Part shown: one piece after another, positions 44,263 to 56,024 of the stretch
How positions within the stretch are numbered: position 1 is the first letter of the stretch
How the letters are laid out: each line of letters opens with the position of its first letter
Source of the DNA: Pseudomonas putida
GTDB lineage: Bacteria; Pseudomonadota; Gammaproteobacteria; Pseudomonadales; Pseudomonadaceae
NCBI RefSeq assembly: GCF_030159595.1
Contig: NZ_BSKJ01000004.1
Coordinates: 287,747-351,746, forward strand
Reading direction: 5' to 3'
DNA: 64,000 nucleotides
Translations under genes and position numbers: made by a program
Notes under the pieces: model-generated
Databases searched by the model: none
What the model was told of the DNA's origin: nothing
What the model saw: the letters and a program-made list of their open reading frames with translations, nothing else

Positions 44263-45446
44263 TAAGTGTATTGAGTGGGTTACTGGGCCTGTTGGCGGTC
44301 ATCGTCCTTGTGCCCGTGTCCATATTTTTTGTTCAGATGCTGCTGGCATGTCTGCCGCCGCGCTCGCCGCCCTTGGGCCATAGCCAGCGCCCCCGGGTGG
44401 CGGTGCTGGTGCCAGCCCACGATGAGGCTGCGATCATTCGTGCAACGCTGGCGAGCATTGCCCCGCAATTGCTTGAGGGCGACCGCTTGCTGGTGGTGGC
44501 CGACAACTGCTCCGATGATACGGCGCAGCTGGCCCGTGAGGCCGGTGCCGAGGTCGTGGAACGCTTCGATTCGGCGTTGCGTGGCAAAGGCTATGCGCTG
44601 GACTTCGGCGTACGCCATCTGGCCGAACGGCCGCCCGAGGTGGTGATTGTGGTGGATGCCGATTGCCAGGTGGGTGAAGGGGCGATTGACTGCCTGGCGC
44701 GTCGTTATCACCAGGCCCAGTGCCCGGTACAGGCACTGTACCTGATGCGCGCACCCATGGGGGCCGGGCTGAAAGTGCAGGTTGCCGAGTTTGCCTGGCG
44801 GGTGAAAAACCTGGTGCGTCCGCGTGGCTGGGCGCGGCTGGGGTTGCCGTGTCAACTGATGGGCGCGGGCATGGCATTCGGCTGGCACGATCTGGCCTTG
44901 ATCAATCTTGCCAATGGCCACCTGGTGGAGGACGTGAAACTGGGCCTGGACCTGTGCCAGCAGGGCAAGCCTCCGGTGTTCTGCCCTGAGGCATTGGTCA
45001 CCAGCCAGTTTCCTGCCAGCCAGCAAGGCCTGAACAGCCAGCGCACCCGTTGGGAGCATGGTCATCTGGGGTTGATGCTGGCCGACGCGCCCAAGCGTGC
45101 GCTGGCCGCTTTCACCCAAGGCAACGGCAGCCTGCTGGCGATGACCCTCGACTTGTTGGTACCTCCCTTGGCGTTGCTGGTGCTGACCTTGCTCGGCCTC
45201 AATCTGGTGGCCTGGCTGGCGTACTTGCTCTTCGATATCGCTGCGCCAGCGTGGATCGCCCTGGTAGCGTTGGTCATGTTGAGCCTTGCCGTTTTGCTGG
45301 CTTGGGCACGCTTCTGCCGTGAGCTGATCCCGTTTTCCGTATTGCTTTACGCACCGTTCTACGCCGCAAGGAAAATCCCCTTGTACCTGGGGTTTCTGAT
45401 CAAGCGACAGGTCGAATGGGTGCGTTCAAAACGGGATGATGACTGA
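44259..45446 (+). CDS. Processive-type glycosyltransferase family 2 membrane protein
   Basis: 395 residues. One helix at the N-terminus (SGLLGLLAVIVLVPVSIFFV), the GT-A domain with VLVPAHDEAAIIRATL, the D-x-D in VVDADCQVGEGA, and NSQRTRWEHGHL, a QxxRW-like motif shared with cellulose and hyaluronan synthases. Three more membrane helices lie at the C-terminus. The motif hints at processive action, but similar proteins add single sugars on lipid carriers. The end overlaps the following WecG-type gene by one base. Confidence 0.9.
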   Translation: MISVLSGLLGLLAVIVLVPVSIFFVQMLLACLPPRSPPLGHSQRPRVAVLVPAHDEAAIIRATLASIAPQLLEGDRLLVVADNCSDDTAQLAREAGAEVVERFDSALRGKGYALDFGVRHLAERPPEVVIVVDADCQVGEGAIDCLARRYHQAQCPVQALYLMRAPMGAGLKVQVAEFAWRVKNLVRPRGWARLGLPCQLMGAGMAFGWHDLALINLANGHLVEDVKLGLDLCQQGKPPVFCPEALVTSQFPASQQGLNSQRTRWEHGHLGLMLADAPKRALAAFTQGNGSLLAMTLDLLVPPLALLVLTLLGLNLVAWLAYLLFDIAAPAWIALVALVMLSLAVLLAWARFCRELIPFSVLLYAPFYAARKIPLYLGFLIKRQVEWVRSKRDDD

Positions 45447-46204
45447 TGGCGCAGTGGCAATGGCAAAATCGCTGGCAACGCATAATCGACACGCTTGAGG
45501 TGGTCCCTGACAGCGGCGCGGCGCAACGCCTGCTTGACAGGCTGGCTGCCCCGCAATCCCCGACCGTGCTGGGCTTCGTCAATGCCCATGCGATGAACCT
45601 GGTGGTGCGTGACGGCGCCTATTGCCAGGCACTGTCGGCAGCCGACGTGCTGCTGCGCGACGGCTCCGGCATGGCCATCCTGTATCGTCGTCTGGGCCTG
45701 GAGCCCGGCTTGAACATGAACGGCACTGACTTCATTCCCAGGCTCATGGCCGCTTACCGTGGGCGCAAGGTCGCCTTCTGGGGGACCCGAGAACCCTACC
45801 TGAACCAGGCTGTGCAGCGGTGTGAAGCCGACTTTGGCGTAGTACCGGTGTCGGTCCATGATGGTTTTGCCAGCCTCGAAACCTACCTTCAGCTGGCCCA
45901 TGACCAGCAACCCGAGCTGATTGTGCTGGGCATGGGCATGCCCAAGCAGGAGGCGGTGGCGGCCAGGCTGGCAGCCGTTGGCGGGCCGTGCCTGATCGTG
46001 TGTGGTGGGGCAATCCTGGACTTTCTCGGCGGCAAGGTCAGCCGGGCACCGCACTGGCTAAGGCGCCTGGGGGGCGAGTGGGCCTACCGGCTGTTGCGCG
46101 AGCCAAAACGTCTGTTCATGCGCTATGTGGTGGGCAACCCGTTGTTCTTGTTGCGCACTCTGCTTCACCGCAAGGCCGTCGATTCGGCCAGGGGCACCGT
46201 ATGA
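45446..46204 (+). CDS. WecG/TagA/CpsF family glycosyltransferase (GT26)
   Basis: 252 residues. Conserved parts: VNAHAMNLVVRDGAYCQALSAAD-like opening (split), LLRDGSGMAILYR, the nucleotide-sugar region GTREPYLNQ and LIVLGMGMPKQE, and ICGGAILDFLGGKVSRAP-type ending. The family transfers ManNAc uronate or related aminosugars to lipid-linked acceptors and usually catalyses the second step of lipid carrier assembly. It ends 4 bases before an untranslated-looking gap and overlaps the previous gene by one base. Confidence 0.91.
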   Translation: MAQWQWQNRWQRIIDTLEVVPDSGAAQRLLDRLAAPQSPTVLGFVNAHAMNLVVRDGAYCQALSAADVLLRDGSGMAILYRRLGLEPGLNMNGTDFIPRLMAAYRGRKVAFWGTREPYLNQAVQRCEADFGVVPVSVHDGFASLETYLQLAHDQQPELIVLGMGMPKQEAVAARLAAVGGPCLIVCGGAILDFLGGKVSRAPHWLRRLGGEWAYRLLREPKRLFMRYVVGNPLFLLRTLLHRKAVDSARGTV

Positions 46205-46360
46205 ATCGGCCAAAATCCGCCCTGATGGCGGGTGGCTGCTACAGTGAGAGCAGTGGCTTGGGGGCTGCACGATCTTGCTGATCTGGCGTTGTACACGCTG
46301 TTTTCAAGACTCGATGCTTGATGGAAGGCACTGGCTACGCTCACACAGATGAGGTCTGAA
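46205..46360. other. Gap before the initiating transferase gene
   Basis: 156 bp. A 26-codon open frame (46201-46281) overlaps the WecG stop but lacks a domain. A small hairpin with CCGCC/GGCGG arms lies around 46213-46228. This is the largest gap in the plus-strand operon and may contain an internal promoter for the last gene. Confidence 0.4.
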
Positions 46361-47782
46361 ATGGTTTTCGAACCCAGAAGCAGTCGTTCCTTACTCCAGA
46401 GAAGAAGCAGCGTAAGTAACGCCATTCAGGCAGGGCTCGATGGCATTGCAGTCACCGGTATTGCCTGGTATCTCATCTACGACCAGTTTGGTTACATTAC
46501 CTCCGATTATGTGATCATGCTGTTGTTGCTCATTGGCTCGCTGGCCGTCATTTACGACCATTATGCGATCTACCGCACCAACGTCGGCCTTTCGATAAAA
46601 GCGTTCCGTTTGTTCAAGGCGTGGTCGGCAACCTTCTGTTTCCTGGTGGTCATGGCTTTTTTGACCAAACAAAGTGAAACCTACTCACGGCTGTTGGTCG
46701 TGCAGTTGTTCGTGATTGGCTATGTTGCGCAGCTGTTTCTGCACTTTGCTGTCCGTGAGCTGCAAAAGCGTTTCACAGCCCATGCGCGGCTGGATAATGC
46801 CCTGATTATCGGCAACGGTGATCTGGCCAATTTCCTTTATCAGAAAATCAGCAACAACCCTTGGTTTGGCGAGCGGGTATTGGGTTGCGTGTTGCTCGAC
46901 AAGGCCGGTGAGCAGGCGCGTGACAGTACCGAGGGCAAACAGCGCCTGCCTGTGCTCGGGCACATTGCAGAGCTGGATGAGATCATTGCCCGGCACGGTA
47001 TTCGTACTGTGTACCTGGTCACCCCGCTGGGCGGTTCTGAAGTCATCAACGAGGTGTACTTCAAGCTGCTTGACAAGTGCATTGCCGTGAACTGGGTGCC
47101 GGATATCTTCTCGTTGCGACTGATTAATCACAGCGTGCGGGAAATTGCCGGTATCCCTGTACTGACGTTGTCTGAAACACCGCTGACGGGTATGAGCCTG
47201 TTTCTGAAAAATCTTGAGGACAGGGTGTTGGCGGCGCTCATTCTACTGTGCGCATCACCCGTATTACTGTCTGTCGCGCTGGCCATCAAACTCACCAGTC
47301 GCGGCCCTGTGTTCTTCCGCCAGGAACGCACGGGCTGGACCGGCGAATCGTTCCGTATCTGGAAGTTCAGAAGCATGCACGTTCATCAGCCGGACAATGG
47401 CGTGGTCAAACAGGCGCAGAAGAATGACCCGCGATTGACCAGGATTGGTGCGTTCATCCGCCGTACCAGCCTCGATGAATTGCCGCAGTTGTTCAACGTA
47501 TTGACCGGGGAAATGTCGCTGGTAGGGCCACGGCCGCATGCGTTGCAACATGACACCCTGTATTCGCAGGACATCGTTGATTACTTTGCCCGCCACAACA
47601 TCAAGCCCGGCATGACCGGTCTGGCGCAAGTGCGCGGTTTCAGGGGCGAAACCAAGGATATCGAACAAATGATCCAGCGGGTGGACTCGGACATCGAGTA
47701 CATCAACAACTGGTCTCTGTGGCTGGATTTCGTGATCCTGGTGCGCACCCTTAATGCCTTTACCGGCAAGCAGGCTTATTAA
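46361..47782 (+). CDS. Undecaprenyl-phosphate glucose phosphotransferase (WcaJ/WbaP type), initiating enzyme
   Basis: 473 residues from ATG 46361, with GAGG 6 bases upstream; an ATG at 46349 lies before that site. Four N-terminal membrane helices, a CoA-binding-like Rossmann domain (NALIIGNGDLANFL), a fifth hydrophobic re-entrant segment (VLAALILLCASPVLLSVALA), then the bacterial sugar transferase domain with KFRSM, RRTSLDELPQLFNVLTGEMS and VGPRPHA. It attaches the first sugar phosphate to undecaprenyl phosphate and commits the repeat unit. Last gene of the operon. Confidence 0.94.
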   Translation: MVFEPRSSRSLLQRRSSVSNAIQAGLDGIAVTGIAWYLIYDQFGYITSDYVIMLLLLIGSLAVIYDHYAIYRTNVGLSIKAFRLFKAWSATFCFLVVMAFLTKQSETYSRLLVVQLFVIGYVAQLFLHFAVRELQKRFTAHARLDNALIIGNGDLANFLYQKISNNPWFGERVLGCVLLDKAGEQARDSTEGKQRLPVLGHIAELDEIIARHGIRTVYLVTPLGGSEVINEVYFKLLDKCIAVNWVPDIFSLRLINHSVREIAGIPVLTLSETPLTGMSLFLKNLEDRVLAALILLCASPVLLSVALAIKLTSRGPVFFRQERTGWTGESFRIWKFRSMHVHQPDNGVVKQAQKNDPRLTRIGAFIRRTSLDELPQLFNVLTGEMSLVGPRPHALQHDTLYSQDIVDYFARHNIKPGMTGLAQVRGFRGETKDIEQMIQRVDSDIEYINNWSLWLDFVILVRTLNAFTGKQAY

Positions 47783-47808
47783 GCTGGAACAGTTGCTTCC
47801 CTTGCGCA

Positions 47809-48744
47809 TCAAACCATGGGATGCAACTCCCTGAACCCCCGCGCTTCTTCCACCAGCCAGTCATGCACCGCGCGTGCCCCCGGCTGGTTCAACCCGCCTG
47901 GCGGGTAATGCACCACATAGCGTTTGTGGTTGGCGATCGGCACGCCGAACGGAACGATCAACGCGCCGCGTTCCAGTTCGTCATTCAGCAGTGTGCGCCG
48001 CGCAATCGCTACCCCGATACCGGCGATGGCTGCTTCGATGGTCAGGTGGTTGCGGTTGAACGTATGTCCACGGCGTACATCCAGGCCTGTGGCGCCAATA
48101 CCCTCCAGGTAAAACTCCCACTCTGCATATTCCGAACTGCCGCGCCAGGCCGTGATGTCGTGCAGCAGCGGGTAGTGTGCCAGGTCCGCGGGCCCATGCA
48201 GCGGCGGGCGTCCGCGTAGCAGAGTCGGTGAGCACACCGGAAAGATCTGCTCGTCCAGCAGCGGTGTCGAGAGCATGCCAGGGTAGCTGCCATCATTCAG
48301 GTCGATCGCCAGGTCGAAATCGCCCAGGGTCAATGCTTGCGCGCTGTCTTCGGCCACCAGGCGCAACTCGATGTCCGGGTAGCGTTGCTGAAAGCGTGGC
48401 AGGCGCGGGGTGAGCCACTTGGCCAGGAATGACGGGATCGAGCGCACGCGCAGGGTGCCGCGGATTTCGCCCGCGTCCAGGCGCAGCAGTTCAGCCTCGA
48501 TGCTGCCGTAGGCCTCGGCCACCGTCTGGGCCAGGCGTTGCCCTTCAGCACTCAACTCCACGCCACGCGCCCGGCGCAGGAACAACCGGTAACCCAGGCG
48601 CTCTTCCAGCTGGCGCATCTGCTGGCTGACCGCGCCTGGGGTGATGTGCAGCTCTTCGGCGCAGCGGGTGAAGGACAGGTGCCGGGCTGCGCAGGCGAAT
48701 ACATGCAGCCAGACGAACATCTGGCCATTGAGTTGTCGTCGCAT
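47809..48744 (-). CDS. LysR-family regulator (GcvA/DsdC-like) divergent from serine dehydratase
   Basis: 311 residues. N-terminal HTH (FVWLHVFACAARHLSFTRCAEEL, split), then a LysR effector domain. The closest layout I recall is the GcvA/DsdC branch, whose members control amino-acid genes. It is divergent from sdaA with 146 bp between starts, so it probably controls L-serine deamination. The short AT-rich stretch 48745-48890 is the shared promoter. Confidence 0.87.
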   Translation of the reverse strand: MRRQLNGQMFVWLHVFACAARHLSFTRCAEELHITPGAVSQQMRQLEERLGYRLFLRRARGVELSAEGQRLAQTVAEAYGSIEAELLRLDAGEIRGTLRVRSIPSFLAKWLTPRLPRFQQRYPDIELRLVAEDSAQALTLGDFDLAIDLNDGSYPGMLSTPLLDEQIFPVCSPTLLRGRPPLHGPADLAHYPLLHDITAWRGSSEYAEWEFYLEGIGATGLDVRRGHTFNRNHLTIEAAIAGIGVAIARRTLLNDELERGALIVPFGVPIANHKRYVVHYPPGGLNQPGARAVHDWLVEEARGFRELHPMV

Positions 48745-48890
48745 TGTTTAGTACCACTAAAGCCTTGCTTAGAAAGATTCGTTGGTCATTCATGAGTCAG
48801 CACGTCAGTATCGCGCAAAATCGCAATACCGCTCAATTTCTTCAGATAACCGTGCTGTGGATTCATCTCAGGGTACGGTCAGGCATTAGC

Positions 48891-50267
48891 ATGGCTATCA
48901 GTGTTTTCGACCTTTTCAAAATTGGCATCGGGCCGTCCAGCTCCCACACCGTTGGCCCCATGCGGGCAGCGGCGACGTTTGCCCAGGCACTGCGTGAGCA
49001 GGGGCTGCTGACTCGGGTAACGCGTGTCGAAGTGCGCTTGTATGGCTCGCTGTCGGCTACCGGGGTTGGCCATGCCACCGATCGCGCCTGCCTGCTGGGC
49101 CTGATGGGCCAGTGGCCAGACCGGATCGACCCCGCCACCATCGAGTCGCGTATCGGCCAGGTGCTGCAGGAGCACTGCCTGATGCTGGATGGCAGCCACC
49201 CGCTGGCCTTCGAGTACGACCGTGACATGTTGCTGCTCGACGAGAACCTGCCTTACCACCCCAATGCCATGCGCCTGGAAGCCATGGACGGGCAGGGCGG
49301 CCTGTTGCGCCAGACCTACTATTCGGTTGGCGGCGGCTTCATTGTCGAGCAGGCCGAAATCGATGCCCCGGCAGCCGAAAGCAATGCAGTGGTGCTGCCG
49401 TATGAGTTCGACAGTGCGGCCCAGTTGCTGGCCTTGTGCAAAACCCATGGCTTGAGCGTGGCGCAACTGATGATGGCCAACGAGTGTGCCTGGCGCCCGG
49501 AAGCCGAAGTGCGTGAAGGTTTGCTGCGTATTTGGGCGGCCATGCGGGAGTGCGTTGATAATGGGCTGCGCAACGAAGGCATCCTGCCTGGCGGGCTGCA
49601 TGTCAAGCGCCGTGCTGCGCGGCTGCACCGCAGCCTGCAGGAGATAGGCAAACCCAACGTGATTGGCTCCACCCTCAGCGCCATGGAGTGGGTGAACCTG
49701 TTCGCCTTGGCTGTCAATGAAGAGAACGCCGCCGGTGGGCGCATGGTCACTGCACCAACCAACGGTGCAGCCGGCATTATCCCGGCGGTGCTGCACTACT
49801 ATATGAAGTTCAACCCCAGTGCTAATGACGCGGATGTGGTGGACTTCCTGCTCGGCGCCGCCGCGGTCGGTATTCTGTGTAAGAAAAACGCGTCGATCTC
49901 CGGGGCTGAAGTCGGTTGCCAGGGCGAGGTGGGCTCAGCGTGTTCGATGGCCGCTGCCGGCCTGGCCCAAGTGCTGGGTGCGACACCGCCACAACTTGAG
50001 AACGCAGCCGAGATTGCGCTAGAGCACAACCTCGGGCTGACCTGCGACCCGGTCGGTGGCCTGGTGCAGGTGCCGTGCATCGAGCGCAATGCGATTGCTG
50101 CGGTAAAGGCGATCAATGCCGTGCAGATGGCGTTGCGTGGGGATGGCGAGCACTTTATCTCGCTTGACCGGGTGATCCGCACCATGCGTGATACCGGGGC
50201 GGACATGCATGCCAATTACAAGGAAACCTCGCGCGGCGGCCTGGCTGTAGCGTTTGTCGAGTGCTAG
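48891..50267 (+). CDS. sdaA: L-serine ammonia-lyase (iron-sulfur, single-chain)
   Basis: 458 residues from ATG 48891. The beta-domain start MAISVFDLFKIGIGPSSSHT contains the substrate Ser/His motif SSSHT. Three cluster cysteines of the alpha domain are expected at ILCKKNASISGAEVGCQGEVG (Cys, Cys) and GLTCDPVGGLVQVPC (Cys, Cys). It converts L-serine to pyruvate and ammonia using a [4Fe-4S] centre. Several open codons upstream are not family-like and lack a ribosome site. It may be sdaB by local naming. Confidence 0.94.
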   Translation: MAISVFDLFKIGIGPSSSHTVGPMRAAATFAQALREQGLLTRVTRVEVRLYGSLSATGVGHATDRACLLGLMGQWPDRIDPATIESRIGQVLQEHCLMLDGSHPLAFEYDRDMLLLDENLPYHPNAMRLEAMDGQGGLLRQTYYSVGGGFIVEQAEIDAPAAESNAVVLPYEFDSAAQLLALCKTHGLSVAQLMMANECAWRPEAEVREGLLRIWAAMRECVDNGLRNEGILPGGLHVKRRAARLHRSLQEIGKPNVIGSTLSAMEWVNLFALAVNEENAAGGRMVTAPTNGAAGIIPAVLHYYMKFNPSANDADVVDFLLGAAAVGILCKKNASISGAEVGCQGEVGSACSMAAAGLAQVLGATPPQLENAAEIALEHNLGLTCDPVGGLVQVPCIERNAIAAVKAINAVQMALRGDGEHFISLDRVIRTMRDTGADMHANYKETSRGGLAVAFVEC

Positions 50268-50285
50268 TGGTGCAATGAAGTATCG

Positions 50286-50314
50286 GTGCAGGAGCGGGTA
50301 AACCGCTCCTGCAC
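50286..50314. terminator. Perfect inverted repeat between sdaA and lipoprotein gene
   Basis: GTGCAGGAGCGG (50286-50297), loop GTAAA, CCGCTCCTGCAC (50303-50314): 12 perfect pairs. It lies between convergent genes and resembles the arm of P. putida REP elements (GGAGCGGGTAAACC). It may act as terminator or REP relic. Confidence 0.7.
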
Positions 50315-50331
50315 GCCAACATGTATCGGAC

Positions 50332-51009
50332 TTAACGGGCTTTCTGCTTGGCTGCCAGGAAGCTCGCACGCATGTCTTTCGCCCAACCATCGAGCACTGG
50401 CTTGACGTCATTCAAGGTCAGCTTCTGGGTATCGTTCTCCAGTTCCTGGCCCGTACCTTTGCGCACCACCTGGGCCAGCACCTTCTGGCTGCCACCATCG
50501 AGGAACGCTGCTTCCACGCCAACATCCACTTCCTGATCACGGCCGCCCATCGCGGTGTTCACGCCTGCCGAAATCAGCGCGATGGGGATGACCTCGTAAG
50601 GCTTGAGGCCTTCGTTGCTGGTCGACACCGCTGTAATTGCCGGGCGTACCACGATCACACCCGGGCCAGGGCCCTTGGCCAAGGGCATTACGCTGCCCAT
50701 TTCACGGCGCAAGGCTTCATTGAAGTAACGGGTGATTTCTTGCAGCGTCTGCTGTGAGATAACCGCCGTTGCCTGTGGCTTGGGGTAGAACTGGCTGGGC
50801 TCGATGAACACCTGGCTGTACTGGTTGACGTTAACGTTGGGGTCGATCCAGCGCATCACCGGGTCACCCGAAGGGCTCTTCGCTTCTTGCAGGCGGCTGT
50901 AATCCTTGAGGAAGCCGGAATAGTCCTTGGGGTCCACGCTTTTGCTGGAGCAGGCGGCCACGGCAAGCAGCGCGGCGCACAACAGGGTAATGCGGGGCAG
51001 TGATTTCAT
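50332..51009 (-). CDS. DUF3313 family lipoprotein
   Basis: 225 residues from ATG 51009. Lipobox LLAVAAC with Cys20 as lipidation site, then CSSKSVDPKDYSGFL. The rest matches the DUF3313 group (FIEPSQFYPKP, VVRPAITAV, EVDVGVEAAFLD), outer-membrane-anchored proteins without known function. Monocistronic. A signal peptidase II cleavage before Cys20 is expected, and the residue after Cys (Ser) favours outer-membrane sorting. Confidence 0.86.
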   Translation of the reverse strand: MKSLPRITLLCAALLAVAACSSKSVDPKDYSGFLKDYSRLQEAKSPSGDPVMRWIDPNVNVNQYSQVFIEPSQFYPKPQATAVISQQTLQEITRYFNEALRREMGSVMPLAKGPGPGVIVVRPAITAVSTSNEGLKPYEVIPIALISAGVNTAMGGRDQEVDVGVEAAFLDGGSQKVLAQVVRKGTGQELENDTQKLTLNDVKPVLDGWAKDMRASFLAAKQKAR

Positions 51010-51191
51010 AATGGAGGCGCATCCATGAGAGGTCGGCCAGAACAACGCTAGCAGGTGCGCGACAGTTGGCCAGCGAAGGCGTTCAATCTGTTGCGACAGC
51101 CAGTACGGCAGTCGGTCCTGGCCGCATCGCAAAATCCTACAAAGCCATCGGAAGCGGCTGGCTTTAGCTTTGTTAACGCTCTTGGAAAACT

Positions 51192-51208
51192 ATGCCCGTT
51201 ACGGGTAT
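51192..51208. promoter_or_regulatory. Palindromic operator of the toxin-antitoxin pair
   Basis: ATGCCCG (51192-51198), TTA, CGGGTAT (51202-51208): 6 of 7 pairs match. It lies 16 bases before the toxin start codon, where HigA/NadS-type antitoxins usually bind to repress their own operon. Confidence 0.6.
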
Positions 51209-51223
51209 GGTTAGAGGCAACTC

Positions 51224-51606
51224 ATGGAGATCTTCAAGCGCAAGGATTTCGCGCGCTGGCAGGCGACGCAAAGGCTTACGGACGAATGCTGTGCCGGGCA
51301 GTAGACGAGATGCGAAAAGGCCTGGTCGATGCAAGCCTGGGTGGCGAACTGGTCAAGAAGCGTGTGGCAGCACAGGGTACGGGCAAGCGTGGTGGTTATC
51401 GAACCTTGCTTTCGGCCAAAATCGGAAATCGATGTGTTTTCCTGCATGGCTTCGCCAAAAGTGACAGGGTAAATATCACGCTGGAAGAACAGAAAGCGTT
51501 GAGATTCGCAGGCAAGGTCTTTCTGGATTTATCACCGCAGGCGCTTTGTCAGGCGATGCAGGCGGGCGTATTAATGGAGGTCTGCTGTGAGCAGCAAGCT
51601 GGTTGA
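51224..51606 (+). pseudogene. RelE/HigB-like toxin gene broken by a frameshift
   Basis: From ATG 51224 the frame reads MEIFKRKDFARWQATQRLTD, the normal start of a RelE/HigB-like toxin, but hits TAG at 51302 after 26 codons. The rest of the toxin (LCRAVDEMRKGLVDASLGGE, the KKRVAAQGTGKRGGYRTLL region, FLHGFAKSDR) continues in the frame one base off and ends at 51606. The shift lies near 51284, where one base seems lost around GACGAATGCTG. No slippery heptamer is present. An internal ATG at 51285 could give a 107-residue shortened form. The end overlaps the antitoxin start by 20 bp. Confidence 0.82.
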
Positions 51607-51892
51607 ATCGTTACGTGAGGACCTCGTTGCCCTCCATGAGGTCGGGGCCATTGGCAAGGTTACCCTTCGGGCTTATGACGCGCTGTGTCCCGCGCCGGTA
51701 GTGGACTTCAGTGCGCTGGATATACGCAGGTTGCGTGAGGCACTCAATTTCAGCCAGCCGGTCTTTGCAATGCATCTGCATACGAGCCCGTCAACGGTGC
51801 GTAAATGGGAGCAGGGAGAAACACGACCCTCAGGGCCAGCCTTGAAGTTGTTAAATGTTATAAAAAACAAGGGCTTACAGGTTATTCTTTAA
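51587..51892 (+). CDS. XRE-family antitoxin (HigA/NadS-like)
   Basis: 101 residues from GTG 51587, with GGAGG upstream. A short N-terminal toxin-binding part precedes the helix-turn-helix IRRLREALNFSQPVFAMHLH and SPSTVRKWEQGETRPSGPAL. Family members repress their operon and neutralise a RelE/HigB-type mRNA interferase. Here the antitoxin is whole while the toxin is frameshifted; the DNA around it is slightly AT-richer than the neighbours, consistent with acquisition. Confidence 0.88.
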   Translation: MSSKLVESLREDLVALHEVGAIGKVTLRAYDALCPAPVVDFSALDIRRLREALNFSQPVFAMHLHTSPSTVRKWEQGETRPSGPALKLLNVIKNKGLQVIL

Positions 51893-52028
51893 GTAGTTTT
51901 TAGCTGAATAAGAAAGACGTATAGATCAGTTTCTGAATGGATGAATTAAGATTCTGGTTGATGTTGGCTTGGCATGTGCAGTCGCCTCCAGCCAAGCTGC
52001 GACTGCACACGCAGCACCTGAAGTCTGG

Positions 52029-53324
52029 TTAACCCAGCGCTTCACGCAACCGGTACCACAGCATACCCAGTGCCAGCAGCGGCGAGCGCAGTGCCTTGCC
52101 GCCGGGGAAGGTCAGGTGTGGCACGGCGCTGAACACATCCAGGCCATGGCTGTGGCCGAGGGCAATGCTTTCGGCCAACAGTTTCGCTGTCCAGTGCGTT
52201 ACGTTCAGCCCATGCCCGGAATAGCCTTGGGCGTAATACACGTTCGGATACTGGCTCAGGCGCCCAACCTGGGGGAATCGGTTGGCGGTGATGCCAATCA
52301 TGCCGCCCCACTGATAATCGATGCGCACATCGGCCAGTTGGGGGAACACCTTCAGCACCTTGGGCCGCATGTAAGCAGCGATGTCCTTGGGGTCGCGTCC
52401 GGAATAGTGGCAGGCACCGCCGAACAGCAGACGGCGGTCGGCGGTGAGGCGGTAGTAGTCCAGGCCGACCTTCTGGTCGCACAGCGCCATGTTCTGCGGG
52501 ATCAGGGTGCTGGCCAGCGCCTCGGGCAAGGGCTCGGTGGCTATCACATAACTGCCGGCCGGCAGTACCTTGCCGCTCAGGCGTGGCTCCAGTTCATCGA
52601 GGTGGGCGTTGCATCCCAGTACCAGGCTGCTGGCCCGCACCTTGCCGCGGGCTGTGTGCAGGGTCACGCTGGGGCCATGTTCGATGCGTATCACCGGGCT
52701 CTGCTCGAACATGCGTACGCCTAAGCCGTGCGCGGCGCGGGCTTCGCCCTGCACCAGGTCGAGCGGGTGAAGGTGGCCCGAGCCCATGTCGACCAGGCCG
52801 CCAGCATACTGGTCGCTGGCAACAATCTCATGCAGTTGCCCGGCGCCGACCAGGCGCGTTTCATGGCGATAGCCCAGCGCCGCAAGGTCGTCCTGCTCGT
52901 CCTTGAAGGCAGCGAACTGGGCAGGGGTATTGGCCAGTTCGCAGAAGCCCCAACGCAGGTCGCAGGCAATGCCGTAGCGGGCGATACGCTCGGCCACCAG
53001 CGCCACTGAATCGATGCCGGCTTGTTTCAGGTAACGCACGCCGTCCTGGCCAACATGCCGGGCGAAGCCGCTGACATCATGGCCAATACCGCGAATCAGC
53101 TGGCCGCCATTGCGCCCACTGGCGCCCCAGCCGATGCGCCGGCCTTCCAGCAGCACCACCGAAAGGCCACGCTCGGCCAGCTCCAGGGCGGTATTGACCC
53201 CGGTCAGCCCGCCGCCGACCACGCATACGTCAGCCGTTAGTTCGCCGTCCAGGCTGGGGTAGGGTGCCGCATCGCGCGCCGTGGCGGCGTAGTACGAAGC
53301 GGCGTGTTGAGTATTGAAAGACAT
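52029..53324 (-). CDS. FAD-dependent oxidoreductase, gamma-glutamylputrescine oxidase type (PuuB-like)
   Basis: 431 residues. DAO-family fold: VCVVGGGLTGVNTALELAERG (FAD Rossmann, two pieces here), then LLEGRRIGWGASGRNGGQL and, near the C-terminus, YYAQGYSGHGLNVTH. PuuB oxidises gamma-glutamyl-polyamines to the aldehyde. The gene lies 13 bp after a polyamine-binding protein gene and follows a glutamate-polyamine ligase on the same strand, which supports the assignment. The start has only moderate ribosome-site support. Confidence 0.87.
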   Translation of the reverse strand: MSFNTQHAASYYAATARDAAPYPSLDGELTADVCVVGGGLTGVNTALELAERGLSVVLLEGRRIGWGASGRNGGQLIRGIGHDVSGFARHVGQDGVRYLKQAGIDSVALVAERIARYGIACDLRWGFCELANTPAQFAAFKDEQDDLAALGYRHETRLVGAGQLHEIVASDQYAGGLVDMGSGHLHPLDLVQGEARAAHGLGVRMFEQSPVIRIEHGPSVTLHTARGKVRASSLVLGCNAHLDELEPRLSGKVLPAGSYVIATEPLPEALASTLIPQNMALCDQKVGLDYYRLTADRRLLFGGACHYSGRDPKDIAAYMRPKVLKVFPQLADVRIDYQWGGMIGITANRFPQVGRLSQYPNVYYAQGYSGHGLNVTHWTAKLLAESIALGHSHGLDVFSAVPHLTFPGGKALRSPLLALGMLWYRLREALG

Positions 53325-53337
53325 GGGCGTTCTCGAC

Positions 53338-55852
<2,515 letters not shown>

Positions 55853-56024
55853 ACAGACCTCTTGGTTGGGTTTTTGTGTAGGAGCGGGCAGCTGTTACAG
55901 GGCTTGCAAGGCGTACCGCTTCCCAGGTGACGCGCTGGAGACTATCTTGGTCGCAGCCCCCGGGGCCGATCTATCCATTTTATCCGGCAAGGAACGCACC
56001 AAAAGAGTGCGACTAGGATCTCGC

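Noticed and set aside
46201..46281. 26-codon frame overlapping the WecG stop
   Set aside because: No domain, no membrane character and no ribosome site apart from the overlap; noted only as a gap feature.
51224..51606. Programmed frameshift making a whole toxin
   Set aside because: No slippery heptamer or downstream pseudoknot-like sequence near 51284, so a mutation is more likely.
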